Of a stretch of 38,927 nucleotides of DNA, positions 15,128-24,404 are shown piece after piece. Numbering within the stretch: position 1 is the first letter of the stretch; each line of letters starts with the position of its first letter. The stretch comes from Deltaproteobacteria bacterium (lineage in GTDB: Bacteria > Myxococcota_A > Polyangia > HGW-17 > JAJRWW01): positions 1 to 38,927 of the forward strand of contig JAOZUO010000068.1 in the NCBI GenBank assembly GCA_029938605.1, in the 5' to 3' direction. The notes beneath the pieces are model-generated. The model was not told the DNA's origin. It made no database searches and was given only the letters and a program-made list of their open reading frames with translations. A program made the translations under genes and the position numbers.

Positions 15128-17113
15128 ATGAGAAGACCCCTGCCGTTGCTCGTGATGGTGCTGCTCTGCGCTGGTCTGGTGGCGGCGGAGGCGCCCCCGG
15201 TATCACCGGGTGGGCCGCCGCCGAATGGGTCCCTGGGCCAGCCCCCACCCGCAATGAAGCCTCCGCCCGTGTCCCCAACTGCCCGGCGACCCCAGCGGGT
15301 GGCGAGCTATGACATTTCCGCTCGACTGGATGCAAAGAAGCACGAGGTCACAGGTTCGCTGAAGCTGACGTGGCACAACACGTCTGACAAGCCTGCGTCC
15401 AAGCTGCTGTTCCACCTGTACTTGAATGCGTTTAAGAACGAGACCACGTATTGGTTCAGTGAGGCCCTACGGCACCGCATGGACCACTATGTGGGCAAGG
15501 GCGATTGGGGTTCCATCACGGTGAGCGACTTGGTGGTGGCGGGGGTAGGAGCGAAGCAGTCCCAGCTCATCAGCGATGGTACGGTGCTCAGGGTAGTGCC
15601 CGTCCAGCCGGTAGCCCCGAAGTCCACCGTCCAGATCACGATGTCCTTTGTCGCGGTGCTGCCGCGAGTACGCGCACGCACGGGCTTTGTCGGGGACTTC
15701 CACCTGGTGGGCCAGTGGTTCCCCAAGATCGGCGTGCGGGATTTCGATGGCACCTGGCGGTGTCATCCATTCTATATGACGAGCGAGTTCTACGCCGACT
15801 TTGGCGTGTACCAGGTGACCCTGGATGTGCCCAAGGGCTTCGGCGTGGCGGCCACCGGGCGTCGCACCGGAAAAATGCGCGTCCAGGGCGGCCGGCGTCA
15901 GGTGACCTACCAGGCCGATGACGTCCACGACTTCGCCTGGACCGCCGGACCGGCCCTGAAGCGAATGGAGCGCACCGTGGGGCACGTGAAGCTTCAAGCT
16001 GTACACTTCGGGGATCCGGCTGAGAAAGTACGACGTCACCTGGACGTGACGGCGCGGTCCCTGACGCTGTTGCAAAAATGGCTGGGACCCTATCTCTACG
16101 ACACCCTGACGGTGGTGCTCGTGCCCAAGGACGCCGAGGCGGCCGGGGGCATGGAGTACCCGACCCTGTTCACCTCCGGGGTGCACCACCCGCCGTTTGG
16201 GGAGCGCGCCTTCTCCCTGCACACCACGGTACATGAGCTGGTGCACCAGTACTTTTACGGCATGCTGGCCTCCAACGAGTTCGCCGAGCCCTGGCTCGAC
16301 GAAGGCTTGACGAGCTACGTGACGGGATTGGTCCTTGACGATCTCTACGGCGCGGATCGCTCCATGGGTCGGGTGGGGTCCTTGCAGTTGGCGTACTGGT
16401 CTTACCTGCGCCTGGGGTTGCGGCTCATGCCGGACTGGGACCCGGCGCGCCAGCGGGCCAACCGCTTCGCCGAGCCGCAGTCGTACTTTCTTAACGTCTA
16501 CGGTCGGAGCGCCTTGGCTCTGCGAACCTTGGAGCGCCAGATCGGCTGGCCGCGCATGCACAAGCTCCTGCGCGACTACGTAGAGCGCCACCGCTTCACC
16601 CATCCGACGGGGGAGGACTTCTTCGGCGTGGTGGATACGCACGTCATGGCCAAACCCATGCGCCGGTTCATTCGAGCCGCCATCTCCACCTCCGGGGTGC
16701 TGGACTACGAGGTGGCCCGGGTGTACGCCATCGCATTGCGAAAGCCCCGGGGCCACTTCCAGTCCGCCTTCGACAAACGGCGCCGGGACCTGATCAACGC
16801 CAAGGGATACGAGAATCGGGTGCTGCTACATCGCAAGGGCGAGCTGCGCCTCCCCATCGAGGTGGAGTTGCGCTTTGCCGGGGGGGCGAAAAAGCGGGTG
16901 CGGTGGGACGGTCAACAGCGGTGGCATTGGGTTACGGTACACCACGATCGCCCCATCCGCGCGGCGGTGATCGATCCCCATCGCACCCTCGCCCTGGAGC
17001 GCACGATCCTGAACAACGGTCTGCGCACACGCAAGAACGCGCGCCCCGCCCGTCGCCTTGCCGGACGCGTGCTTGGCGCGCTGCAAACCCTGATGCAGGT
17101 GGTGGGCTTTTAG
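15128..17113 (+). CDS. Exported M1-family zinc metallopeptidase
   Basis: A 661-residue exported aminopeptidase-like protein. The N-terminal signal peptide is MRRPLPLLVMVLLCAGLVAAEA, followed by a Pro-rich linker of about 30 residues. The zinc site is H369-E-L-V-H373 with the third ligand E392 (WLDEG), the HEXXH-x18-E spacing of M1. The exopeptidase GAMEN-like motif reads GGMEYP around residue 343. A beta-rich domain precedes the catalytic domain and a beta/helical tail follows. The protein likely cleaves peptides outside the cytoplasm. ATG at 15128 is preferred to the GTG just before it. Confidence 0.87.
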   Translation: MRRPLPLLVMVLLCAGLVAAEAPPVSPGGPPPNGSLGQPPPAMKPPPVSPTARRPQRVASYDISARLDAKKHEVTGSLKLTWHNTSDKPASKLLFHLYLNAFKNETTYWFSEALRHRMDHYVGKGDWGSITVSDLVVAGVGAKQSQLISDGTVLRVVPVQPVAPKSTVQITMSFVAVLPRVRARTGFVGDFHLVGQWFPKIGVRDFDGTWRCHPFYMTSEFYADFGVYQVTLDVPKGFGVAATGRRTGKMRVQGGRRQVTYQADDVHDFAWTAGPALKRMERTVGHVKLQAVHFGDPAEKVRRHLDVTARSLTLLQKWLGPYLYDTLTVVLVPKDAEAAGGMEYPTLFTSGVHHPPFGERAFSLHTTVHELVHQYFYGMLASNEFAEPWLDEGLTSYVTGLVLDDLYGADRSMGRVGSLQLAYWSYLRLGLRLMPDWDPARQRANRFAEPQSYFLNVYGRSALALRTLERQIGWPRMHKLLRDYVERHRFTHPTGEDFFGVVDTHVMAKPMRRFIRAAISTSGVLDYEVARVYAIALRKPRGHFQSAFDKRRRDLINAKGYENRVLLHRKGELRLPIEVELRFAGGAKKRVRWDGQQRWHWVTVHHDRPIRAAVIDPHRTLALERTILNNGLRTRKNARPARRLAGRVLGALQTLMQVVGF

Positions 17114-17149
17114 TACCCCGTAGGCATCGGTCACAGACGGGGGAGGCTA

Positions 17150-18661
17150 CTATTCTAAGTCAGGGCCTTCAGGGCCTTCAGGGCCTTCAGGGCCTTCAGG
17201 GCCTTCAGGGTCGCAGGGCTCTGGCATGGTGTCGTGGGGCAGGCTGCCCCGGGCCGAACGGAGGTAGGCGTGGGGAGTCTCGTATAGGAAGTTGGACACC
17301 CGCGACGTGTACACGTCCGCATGCCGTTCCACGTGGCGCGCCATGAGGCTCTTGTCGTTGCCTGTGCGCATGAGCAGCCCCCAGTACTTGTTTGGATGTG
17401 AGCCCGCCTCCACAGCCAGGGGGGACAGCTCCTTGTCCAGGGCGATGGTCGCGGCCCGCAGTCGCTGCATCTCCTTTTTGATGGTGCTCTCTTTGGTCTT
17501 GGGAAGGGTGTCGTTCCCCTTCTTCTTGCGCTGAAGCAGCAGCCGTGCCTGGGCGGTCTGCCAGTCCAGATCGTCCTTTTGCGCCATGCGCGAAGAAAGC
17601 CGTTCCTGGTCCTGGGAGAACTGCGTGAGCGCCTCGATCTCGTCCTCGAGCTCCCGCACCACCAGACCCGTGCGCCAGCGCCGCGCGTGCTTGGACTGGT
17701 GCACGTCGCCGTAGACGTGATCACCGATGTAGAGGATCTCGTCCTGATCGTGACCCAGGAAGTCCTCCACCAACTTGGCGTTGCCCCCCACGTAGCAGCC
17801 CGGCTTGGTGATGCCGTTACCGCAGCGGCGCAACAGCCCGTCGTCCGAGGTCACCGCGAATGCCTCGGTGCCGCTGGAGAAAAAGGACGGCTTACGCGCC
17901 GAGAAGATGGCCAGGTCGAACAGGTCTCGCCAGGTCTTTCCATGGCCCATGAATCGGTCACAGGCGTACTTCAACATCTGCACCGAGTATTCCCACTCAG
18001 AGTTGGTGATGAGCAGCACCTTCTTGCCCGCGTCGCGCTGGTCCATCAGGGTGCGCGGCATGTCCGGATCCAGGTCCACGAAGTGTTCGGGCTTGGCGAT
18101 GATCTCCCGTTTGAGATGGCCCCGTCCGTGGGCCTTGTCCAGGGTCCGGCTCACCACGCGGAATAGCTCCGTATAGGTGAGCCCCCGAGGAAACTTGCCC
18201 TCGTCCAGCCGGTCGACGAGCTGGGAATACATGCAGCCCTTGGACATGGAGAAGAGTGTGTTCAGAAAGACCCAGCGGTGGTCGGTGAGGTCCACCGGCG
18301 TTCGCGAGTACTTTTGTCGCTGGGTGGCATACTCCATGGGAGAAAGCCCGTGGTAGGCGCGCTTGACGTAGCCGAAGCGGTTTGCCTTGACGAGGTTCCC
18401 CAGCTTGGTGTCCACCGCCAGACCGCGGATGATGAAGTCCGGGTCGAACTCCAGGTCCCCCGCCGGCCATCCCCGCTCCACCAACCCCTGCTGGAGGTGC
18501 TCGTAGGCCCGGCGTTCCCAGGCCAGCACGTGGTAGTGCACCAGGGTATAGTCCAGGTCGTAGCCGATGGCCTTAATGGGCCGCAGGTTCAGGGTCCGAT
18601 TGGTGAACACTCCCCGCGACGCCGGTGGGCGCTTCGGGATCCAATCCACGGTGGGTGTCAT
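17150..18661 (-). CDS. HAD-IG family 5'-nucleotidase (IMP-GMP specific type)
   Basis: A 503-residue cytosolic purine 5'-nucleotidase homologue. HAD motif I is GYDLDYTLVHY, motif II is LLITNSEWEY, and motif IV is ILYIGDHVYGDVHQSK. Family members dephosphorylate IMP and GMP. The start at 18661 has GGAAGG at proper distance; the frame continues upstream without support. The last residues are a (GPE)n repeat encoded by a 9-bp tandem repeat, so the tail length is probably variable. It diverges from a glycosyltransferase-like membrane protein. Confidence 0.85.
   Translation of the reverse strand: MTPTVDWIPKRPPASRGVFTNRTLNLRPIKAIGYDLDYTLVHYHVLAWERRAYEHLQQGLVERGWPAGDLEFDPDFIIRGLAVDTKLGNLVKANRFGYVKRAYHGLSPMEYATQRQKYSRTPVDLTDHRWVFLNTLFSMSKGCMYSQLVDRLDEGKFPRGLTYTELFRVVSRTLDKAHGRGHLKREIIAKPEHFVDLDPDMPRTLMDQRDAGKKVLLITNSEWEYSVQMLKYACDRFMGHGKTWRDLFDLAIFSARKPSFFSSGTEAFAVTSDDGLLRRCGNGITKPGCYVGGNAKLVEDFLGHDQDEILYIGDHVYGDVHQSKHARRWRTGLVVRELEDEIEALTQFSQDQERLSSRMAQKDDLDWQTAQARLLLQRKKKGNDTLPKTKESTIKKEMQRLRAATIALDKELSPLAVEAGSHPNKYWGLLMRTGNDKSLMARHVERHADVYTSRVSNFLYETPHAYLRSARGSLPHDTMPEPCDPEGPEGPEGPEGPEGPDLE
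17161..17210. repeat. 9-bp tandem repeat, about 5.5 copies
   Basis: CAGGGCCTT repeats exactly five times plus a partial copy. On the minus strand it encodes the Gly-Pro-Glu repeat near the C-terminus of the 5'-nucleotidase. Whole-unit gain or loss keeps the frame. Confidence 0.92.
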
Positions 18662-18801
18662 CAGGTCATACCTTCCAAATGTTGGTTTTCGCCGTTCCCT
18701 TTGTTTGTAGCTGACGCTCACTGGGAAAGCTATAGGCTCTGGGCCCACTGCCAATCCAATGGCTCCTTGCCTCTGCCGCGTTGCCCGGGTTAGCCTCCCC
18801 A

Positions 18802-20757
18802 ATGGCCATGGCACACATTGAGAACCCCGCAGGTCGTGCTTGGCGCCTGCTGCGCCAAGAGCGTGGACGTCGCGCAGTGGGCGCAGGTGTGTTCTGGGGG
18901 CTCGTGGCGATCCTGCTGGTGTACAACTTTCCCTATTTTCGCGTTCTGCAGCACGCCAACGAGCTGCCGCGCCTGTTTCAGACCATGGCCATGGTGGAGG
19001 AGGGGCGATACTCCATCGACACCTACAAAACGCTCTACGGCTACCACAAGGCCATGGATGTGTCGCGTTCGCACTGCCTGGGCCCGCGGATCATCGCCGC
19101 CGTGGATCGGACCCGAGTCAGGGCCAGGGCCAGGACCAAGACGAAGCCCGAGACGAAGCTCAAGACCCCTTGCGTGGAGCGGTACTACTCCAACAAGGCG
19201 CCGGGAATGTCCTTTTTGGCGGTGCCCGTCTACGCCCTTGTGCGCCAGGTGTGGAAGGGGCAGGGCAAGCCCGCGGATATCAAGGCCGTGCGCGATCCCA
19301 AGGAGCGATTTCGTCGGCTGAAAGTGATCACCTTCTGGGTGCGGCTGTTGACAGCGGCCCTCCCGGCCTTTCTCTTTTTACTGCTGCTGTCTGCATGGAT
19401 GCGCCCCTTCGTGCCCGAGGTCCATCTTCGTCGAGTGGCTGTGGCGGCCTACGGTCTGGGCACCCTGGCCTTCACGTACTCCGTCCAGGTCATGTCCCAC
19501 CAGCTCGCCACCTCTTTGATGTTCTCGGCCTTCATTTTTGTGCATCTGGTGGGTCGCGGTCGAGCCCGGCAATGGCTCCTCGCGCCGGCGGGATTTCTGG
19601 GCGCTGCCGCCTTGGCTTCTGACTACCAGCTTGTCTTCGCCGCTGTACCGCTGGCGTTGTACACGCTCTGGGTCGTTCGCCCCGTCGGTCGCGTGGTCTG
19701 GGCCATACTCGGCGCCCTGCCGCCCATTGCGCTGCTGCTGCATTACCACCTGGCGGCCTTTGGTTCAGTGTTCTGGACGGGCTACGAGTTCCTGGTGGCT
19801 CGCCAGGACGCCGCCCTGCACGACAAGGGGCTGCTGGGGATCACCACGCCCACCTGGGAGGCCTTCTACGGCAGCTTCTTGAGCCAGGACAATGGACTAC
19901 TGTACTTCTCGCCCTGGCTGGTGCCCGGACTGGTGGGCCTGGGGTGGCTGTGGCGCCGCCGCGTGTCCCATGGGGCCATTGGGCAACCGTCGTCTGGGCC
20001 CACGTCGCGTTGGCCCAGCGCGGAGTGGTTCTTCATCGTGGCAGTTCTCTTTGCGTACACGTACTTCATTTCGTCCATCGCCTTTTGGCGGGGCGGCTGG
20101 CAGACGGGCCCGCGCTACGTCAATGCCATGCTGCCGGGTCTGGTGCTCCCCTACGGCCTGTTGCTGCGGCGGGCGTGGGATCGCCCCACGCCCTGGGCCT
20201 GGGCCCTCGCCGTGGGCCCCGCCCTGGCATCCATCGTGATCTACGCGTTCATCGTGGCGACATTTCCGCACTTCCCCGACAAGTATAAGTTCCCGCTCTT
20301 TGACCTGGTGGGGCCGCTGTATTCCGACGGCTACGTGGCCTACAACGCCGGCTGGCTCCTGGGCCTGACCGGGCGCGCGAGTCTGGTGCCCTACTTTGTG
20401 GCCCTGGCGCTGTTGCTGGGCTACCTCGCCGCGGGCCCGTCGTTGACCAGCCGGTTTCGCGCTGTCCACGGCCGCAGACTCCTGGCGGGAACCCTGGCGG
20501 TGGTCGCGGCCGTGGCCATGCTGGGGATGTATCAGCACTGGGCCGAGGTGGGCCTCCGCCTCGAGACCCCGCGTCGTCTGAAGGGATCGAGGGAGACCTA
20601 CGGCCACTTTTTGCGCCGGGCCGGGTCCGACATCCGCAACCTCTGGGAGCCGCAGCCCCCCCCCGCGCGCCGCCGCGGGATCGCGCGCCGCCGTGGCATC
20701 GGGCGCCGCCGCCGTCCCCGTTACCGTTCCCATCGGCGCCATCGACGTCGTCCTTAG
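18802..20757 (+). CDS. Polytopic membrane protein, probable GT-C type glycosyltransferase
   Basis: About 651 residues with at least ten predicted TM helices. The first luminal loop holds MAMVEEGRYSIDTY, and further on ERYYSNKAPGMSFLAVPVY. That resembles the (D/K)xPG-containing segment of phospholipid-carrier-dependent glycosyltransferases in the ArnT/PMT superfamily. Lipid-linked sugar transfer to a cell-surface acceptor is the likely role, but the donor is unknown. The loop contains a repetitive basic insert (VRARARTKTKPETK) and the C-terminus is an Arg-rich tail (RRRGIGRRRRPRYRSHRR). ATG at 18802 or 18808; neither has a clear ribosome site. The TAG stop lies at the edge of a palindromic element. 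Confidence 0.62.
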   Translation: MAMAHIENPAGRAWRLLRQERGRRAVGAGVFWGLVAILLVYNFPYFRVLQHANELPRLFQTMAMVEEGRYSIDTYKTLYGYHKAMDVSRSHCLGPRIIAAVDRTRVRARARTKTKPETKLKTPCVERYYSNKAPGMSFLAVPVYALVRQVWKGQGKPADIKAVRDPKERFRRLKVITFWVRLLTAALPAFLFLLLLSAWMRPFVPEVHLRRVAVAAYGLGTLAFTYSVQVMSHQLATSLMFSAFIFVHLVGRGRARQWLLAPAGFLGAAALASDYQLVFAAVPLALYTLWVVRPVGRVVWAILGALPPIALLLHYHLAAFGSVFWTGYEFLVARQDAALHDKGLLGITTPTWEAFYGSFLSQDNGLLYFSPWLVPGLVGLGWLWRRRVSHGAIGQPSSGPTSRWPSAEWFFIVAVLFAYTYFISSIAFWRGGWQTGPRYVNAMLPGLVLPYGLLLRRAWDRPTPWAWALAVGPALASIVIYAFIVATFPHFPDKYKFPLFDLVGPLYSDGYVAYNAGWLLGLTGRASLVPYFVALALLLGYLAAGPSLTSRFRAVHGRRLLAGTLAVVAAVAMLGMYQHWAEVGLRLETPRRLKGSRETYGHFLRRAGSDIRNLWEPQPPPARRRGIARRRGIGRRRRPRYRSHRRHRRRP

Positions 20758-20913
20758 GACCCGCTCGGATATTAGTTGTCCAGTGCAGGGCGTCGAGGCG
20801 CCCGGCTCGCGAGGCACGACGAGGCGCATACTTATTGATATGCAACGAGAAGTAACGAAGCGAGCCGGGATGCATCGGCGGCTTGAGTGATCAAGTGATA
20901 TTCGATCGGGTCC
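20757..20913. mobile_element. MITE-like palindromic element B, about 157 bp
   Basis: Inverted ends start GGACCCG and remain partly paired for about 27 bp (GGACCCGCTCGGATATTAG on the left against GGACCCGATCGAATATCAC on the right, inverted). Both flanks are TTA. At the exact centre lies GCATA-N8-TATGC (20826-20843). In reverse orientation the core around it resembles element C (TTGCATA ... AGTATGCGCC, then GGCGCCTCG). The element starts inside the TAG stop of the glycosyltransferase-like gene; removing the element and one TTA would still leave TAG. Confidence 0.8.
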
Positions 20914-21218
20914 TTAGAGCCTGCATGGGCGCGTAGAGCCTGCGTGGGCGCGTAGAGCTTCGTTTCTTGGTTTGTGGTTTGGCGATTTCTCCCTTCCATG
21001 GGACGTGGCTGGCGTGAACGCAAACGCCCCTGGCTGGCGCGGATCCCTGGCGAGGTCGCGAATGCTCGGGCAGCGCTCAACTTCTTTCTGATCGACAGAA
21101 AAACCGGCGCTGCCCATACGTGAGCGGTTTCCCCCAGCGTTCGTGCCTGCGTCCCACGCTCGACGCCCGGACTCTGTCAGGAAGCTTCGCGGTAGGTCGT
21201 GACGTTCGGATCGTCTAT
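20914..21218. other. Gene-free stretch after element B, with a 19-bp tandem duplication
   Basis: About 305 bp between element B and the pirin gene end, in a convergent gap. AGAGCCTGCATGGGCGCGT is duplicated in tandem at 20916-20934 and 20935-20953 with one mismatch. The remainder has short inverted repeats but no gene I can support. Confidence 0.55.
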
Positions 21219-21962
21219 CTACGAAACGTAGGAGCCCCACTGGCGGATGGGCTCTCCGATGGGGGGGGCGGTGACGAGGGCGAAGCGAGCCCCCTTGGGG
21301 GCGTGGAAGGAGAGGTCTTTTATGCCGTCGAACAGGAGGGCCTCGCCGGACTCCAAGCGCTCGCCGGCTGTTTCCAGGCGGCCGGTGATCACGTAGACGA
21401 AGCCGCGGTGGTCCGGCTCGATCTGCACGGTGAGTCGACGCTTTTTTTCCAGGGTGAAGTCGGTGAAGCGCAGATCTCGGTGGCCGGTGAGTGGGGATCC
21501 GGGGCCGACGACGACGCGGCCGGTGCCTCCGGTGATGTCCAGGGTTGGGATCTTGTCGGCGGCTGTGTACGTGAAGTCGGGGTCACACTGCTTGTCGGCG
21601 CGGGGGAGGGCCATCCAGAGCTGTAGGGCGTGGGTGCGGCCCTGGACCACGGGGAGCTCGGAGTGGGTGAGGCCGCGTCCGGCGGTGAAGTGTATGGCGT
21701 CACCGGCCGCTATTTCGGCGTCGTTGCCCAGCGTGTCGCTGTGGTTGAGGGCACCTTCGAGCACGTAGATCACGGCCTCGAAACCCTGGTGGGGGTGCGG
21801 TGGGAAGCCCGCGGGCGGGGTCATCCAGTATTCGTCCATCTGGGCGAAGGGATCGAAGGAGGGCATGGAGCGCTGGGGGAAGAGGCGGCGAACGTTGTTG
21901 GCCTCGCCCTCCTGCATGTCGAGAGCTACGAGCGTAACACCGGGGCCCTGGGAATCTGTCAT
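21219..21962 (-). CDS. Pirin family cupin protein
   Basis: A 247-residue bicupin. The N-terminal cupin shows the metal-binding pattern GFPPHPHQGFEAVIYVLEG and, further on, HFTAGRGLTHSE, giving three His and one Glu. Pirins are iron-binding proteins; some have quercetinase activity and others bind regulators, so the role is open. GGAGGGG precedes the start and lies at the 3' end of yjbQ. The stop of yjbQ is 8 bp upstream, so the two genes form an operon. Confidence 0.88.
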   Translation of the reverse strand: MTDSQGPGVTLVALDMQEGEANNVRRLFPQRSMPSFDPFAQMDEYWMTPPAGFPPHPHQGFEAVIYVLEGALNHSDTLGNDAEIAAGDAIHFTAGRGLTHSELPVVQGRTHALQLWMALPRADKQCDPDFTYTAADKIPTLDITGGTGRVVVGPGSPLTGHRDLRFTDFTLEKKRRLTVQIEPDHRGFVYVITGRLETAGERLESGEALLFDGIKDLSFHAPKGARFALVTAPPIGEPIRQWGSYVS

Positions 21963-21969
21963 GAGATCT

Positions 21970-22374
21970 TTACCCCTCCAGGACCTTGATGAGCACCTTG
22001 CGGTTTCGGGGACCGTCGAATTCGCAGAAGAAGATGCCCTGCCAGGTCCCCAGGCACAGCCGGCCGCCATCGATGGGGATCATGTCTGAGCTGCCCACCA
22101 GAGACGCCTTCACGTGGGCGTCGGAGTTGCCCTCGGCGTGGCGGTAGCCCGCGTCGAGGGGCACGAGCCCGGTGAGGGTGTGGCTGATGTCCAGGGCCAC
22201 GTCCGGATCGGCGGCCTCCTGGATGGTGATGGCGCCGGTGGTGTGCGGGCAGTACACATAGGCCACTCCATCGGTCACGCCGCTGGCGGTCACGGCGTTG
22301 GTGACCGAGCGGGTGATGTTGATGAGCACTTCACGGCAGTCGGATTTTACGGCCAGGGTCTGGATTTGAGCCAT
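21970..22374 (-). CDS. yjbQ: YjbQ family protein (UPF0047)
   Basis: A 134-residue single-domain protein of the UPF0047/YjbQ family, once named secondary thiamine-phosphate synthase. Family signatures are YCPHTTGAITIQE, then RHAEGNSDAHVKASLVGSS and the C-terminal GTWQGIFFCEFDGPRNR. The real cellular reaction is unresolved. It precedes the pirin gene by 8 bp and follows the propeller lipoprotein gene by 27 bp, all on the minus strand. Confidence 0.93.
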   Translation of the reverse strand: MAQIQTLAVKSDCREVLINITRSVTNAVTASGVTDGVAYVYCPHTTGAITIQEAADPDVALDISHTLTGLVPLDAGYRHAEGNSDAHVKASLVGSSDMIPIDGGRLCLGTWQGIFFCEFDGPRNRKVLIKVLEG

Positions 22375-22401
22375 GATCCCTCAGGCGCCCCGAGCGCGGG
22401 G

Positions 22402-24348
22402 CTAGAGCTTGGGTCGGACGATGGAGAGGCCGTTTTTGTGTACGACCCAGATGCGTTGGGCGGAATCCATGGCGATGGAGAGCACCTCGTTGGCCAGCAG
22501 ACCGTCCACCTCGTCAAAGGAGGTGAGCTTGCCTCGGTGGAGGCGGTGCAGCCCCGTGGGGCCGCCGAACCAGATGGCGCCGCCCGGTGCATGGAGAACC
22601 GTATTGGTTTTGTTGGTGCGGGCATCTCTTCCGTCGTGGAATCGCCAGACCTGGCCGTCGTACACGCCCAGACCGCTGGAGGTGGCTGCGTAGATGTGTC
22701 CGCGGGGACCGGCGACGATGTCGTTGATGATCTCCGACTTGAGCCCCTCGTTCTCGGTGAAGACCTTGACGGACTGATCCTGGCTGATGCGGATCACGCC
22801 GCCCCGGCTGCCGATGAAGACTTTTCCGCCAGAGAAGGTCGCCCCCGACAGGTCCGAGGTGATGCCCAGCCCACCCTCTGTGATGGGCAGGCCTGTGGAC
22901 CGGCCGTGGAACATGACCACTCCGGTGGCCAGGTCCACCACCGCCATGCCGGCGCCGCGGCTGTCGTCGGACTCCTTGATGGCGAGGCCGAGCCACAGCT
23001 TGCCCGTGGCGTCCACGCTCCCGAAGGTGAGCTGAAGCGGTCCTTGCTTGGTGTGGATGGCAGGCTTGAGCTCCAAGGCGGTGAAGGTGCCGCCCTTGCT
23101 CAGCCGGGCGACCTCCAGGGCTCCGCGTCCTGAGCGCAGCACCGTGATCAGCCCTCCGGCCCTGTCTTTGCCCACCCACTGGAACACGGCGTCGTTGTCG
23201 GCCGGGTACCGGACCCGGGTCATGGAGGGGCCGCTTTTTTTGTACATGCGGTTGCCCGTAGCCATGTAGCAGGTCGTGGCGTCGGTGCAGGCCAGGCTCA
23301 GTCGCCTGGCGCCCTCCGTGAGATCGTTGGTACGGAAGTACTGGAGCAGGTCGCCATTGAACCGTGCCACACCGAGTCGCTGGCTGCCGAGCCACAGGGA
23401 GCCCAGGGCCTGCTTGACCACGGTGACCCGGCGAGGCATCTGCCGGCGGACCTTGCGGGCGATGAACTCCGGTCCACCAGAGGTCTGGGGAGCCAGCTCG
23501 ATGGGTCCGGGGGGCGTCGCGGAGTCCTTGCGAGGCTTGAGTTGGTACACCGAGTCGCCCGCGGACAAAAACAGGATCCCCTTGGCAAAGGACGCCCAGT
23601 GCAGCGGCATGGCGGGCTTGACGGTGTAGCGATGCCAGTGGCCTCTGTGGTGGTAGGCCGCCTTTCCTCCCTTGTCGACCGCGAGCACGGCCAGGACGCC
23701 GTGTCTGGACCGAGCCAGGCTGGTGACGTGGTTGCCGCCGAGGCGGTCGGCGCCGAACTGCTCGCATCGGATGGATTTGCAGCGCAGGACCCCGTGACCC
23801 CGGGTACCCACCCACAGGACCTTTTTGTCAGGCATATACCGTAGGGCAGTGACCTCGGATTTGCGGAAGAGCAGCTTCCACCGTTCGTGCTGCAGGCGAG
23901 CCAGCCCCTTGGGGCCGCCCACCCAGACGGTATTGGCGCGGGCCGTAGTGGCCATGGTGGTGATGTTGTCACCCAGGGGGCAGTCGCCAAACTGGGTCCA
24001 GCGGCCCGCGCGCATGCGGGCTACACCCGTGGCCGTGCCTACCCAGAGCGTATGCATGCCGTCGCTGGCCAGGGTCAGCACGTTGTTTCCCGGCAGCCCG
24101 TCGTCCACGGTCAGGATTTTGGCCTTGAGTTGCCTGAGATCCCAAGCCACCAGGCCTTGGCCGGTGCCGATCCACAAGGTTTTCCCCATGGGCAACACCG
24201 CGTTGACCGACGCGGACTCGGTGTAGACCTCCACCTCAGCACGGGAGGGCTTGGACTCTGGTTTGGCCGTGGAGCTCTTTTGGGGGCAGCCGTTTCCGAG
24301 GAGAAGGGTCGCCGAAAGGACCAGGGAGTGGAGACGTAGGGTGGACAC
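22402..24348 (-). CDS. Beta-propeller lipoprotein (two-component regulator propeller-like)
   Basis: About 648 residues. A short signal peptide ends in LLLGNGC, a plausible lipobox. The body is a series of about 40-residue repeats of the type TLWIGTGQGLVAW, TLWVGTATGVARM, VLWVGTRGHGVLR and AIWFGGPTGLHRL, the W-x-G-T-x-x-G-(L/V) blade motif of periplasmic sensor propellers (Reg_prop). No TM helix, kinase or other output domain follows, so it is a free-standing surface or periplasmic propeller. The GTG at 24348 is preferred over the ATG at 24360 because GGAGGT precedes it by about five bases. It lies between secG and yjbQ. Confidence 0.72.
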   Translation of the reverse strand: MSTLRLHSLVLSATLLLGNGCPQKSSTAKPESKPSRAEVEVYTESASVNAVLPMGKTLWIGTGQGLVAWDLRQLKAKILTVDDGLPGNNVLTLASDGMHTLWVGTATGVARMRAGRWTQFGDCPLGDNITTMATTARANTVWVGGPKGLARLQHERWKLLFRKSEVTALRYMPDKKVLWVGTRGHGVLRCKSIRCEQFGADRLGGNHVTSLARSRHGVLAVLAVDKGGKAAYHHRGHWHRYTVKPAMPLHWASFAKGILFLSAGDSVYQLKPRKDSATPPGPIELAPQTSGGPEFIARKVRRQMPRRVTVVKQALGSLWLGSQRLGVARFNGDLLQYFRTNDLTEGARRLSLACTDATTCYMATGNRMYKKSGPSMTRVRYPADNDAVFQWVGKDRAGGLITVLRSGRGALEVARLSKGGTFTALELKPAIHTKQGPLQLTFGSVDATGKLWLGLAIKESDDSRGAGMAVVDLATGVVMFHGRSTGLPITEGGLGITSDLSGATFSGGKVFIGSRGGVIRISQDQSVKVFTENEGLKSEIINDIVAGPRGHIYAATSSGLGVYDGQVWRFHDGRDARTNKTNTVLHAPGGAIWFGGPTGLHRLHRGKLTSFDEVDGLLANEVLSIAMDSAQRIWVVHKNGLSIVRPKL

Positions 24349-24404
24349 AGGAACCTCCATGGAAGGAGAGTGTCGAAGCCGGCAGTGTGCCAGCCGATGA
24401 TGAG

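Noticed and set aside
18662..18801. Possible promoters in the divergent 5'-nucleotidase / glycosyltransferase spacer
   Set aside because: TATAGC/TATAGG hexamers exist but none has a -35 at 16-18 bp on either strand.
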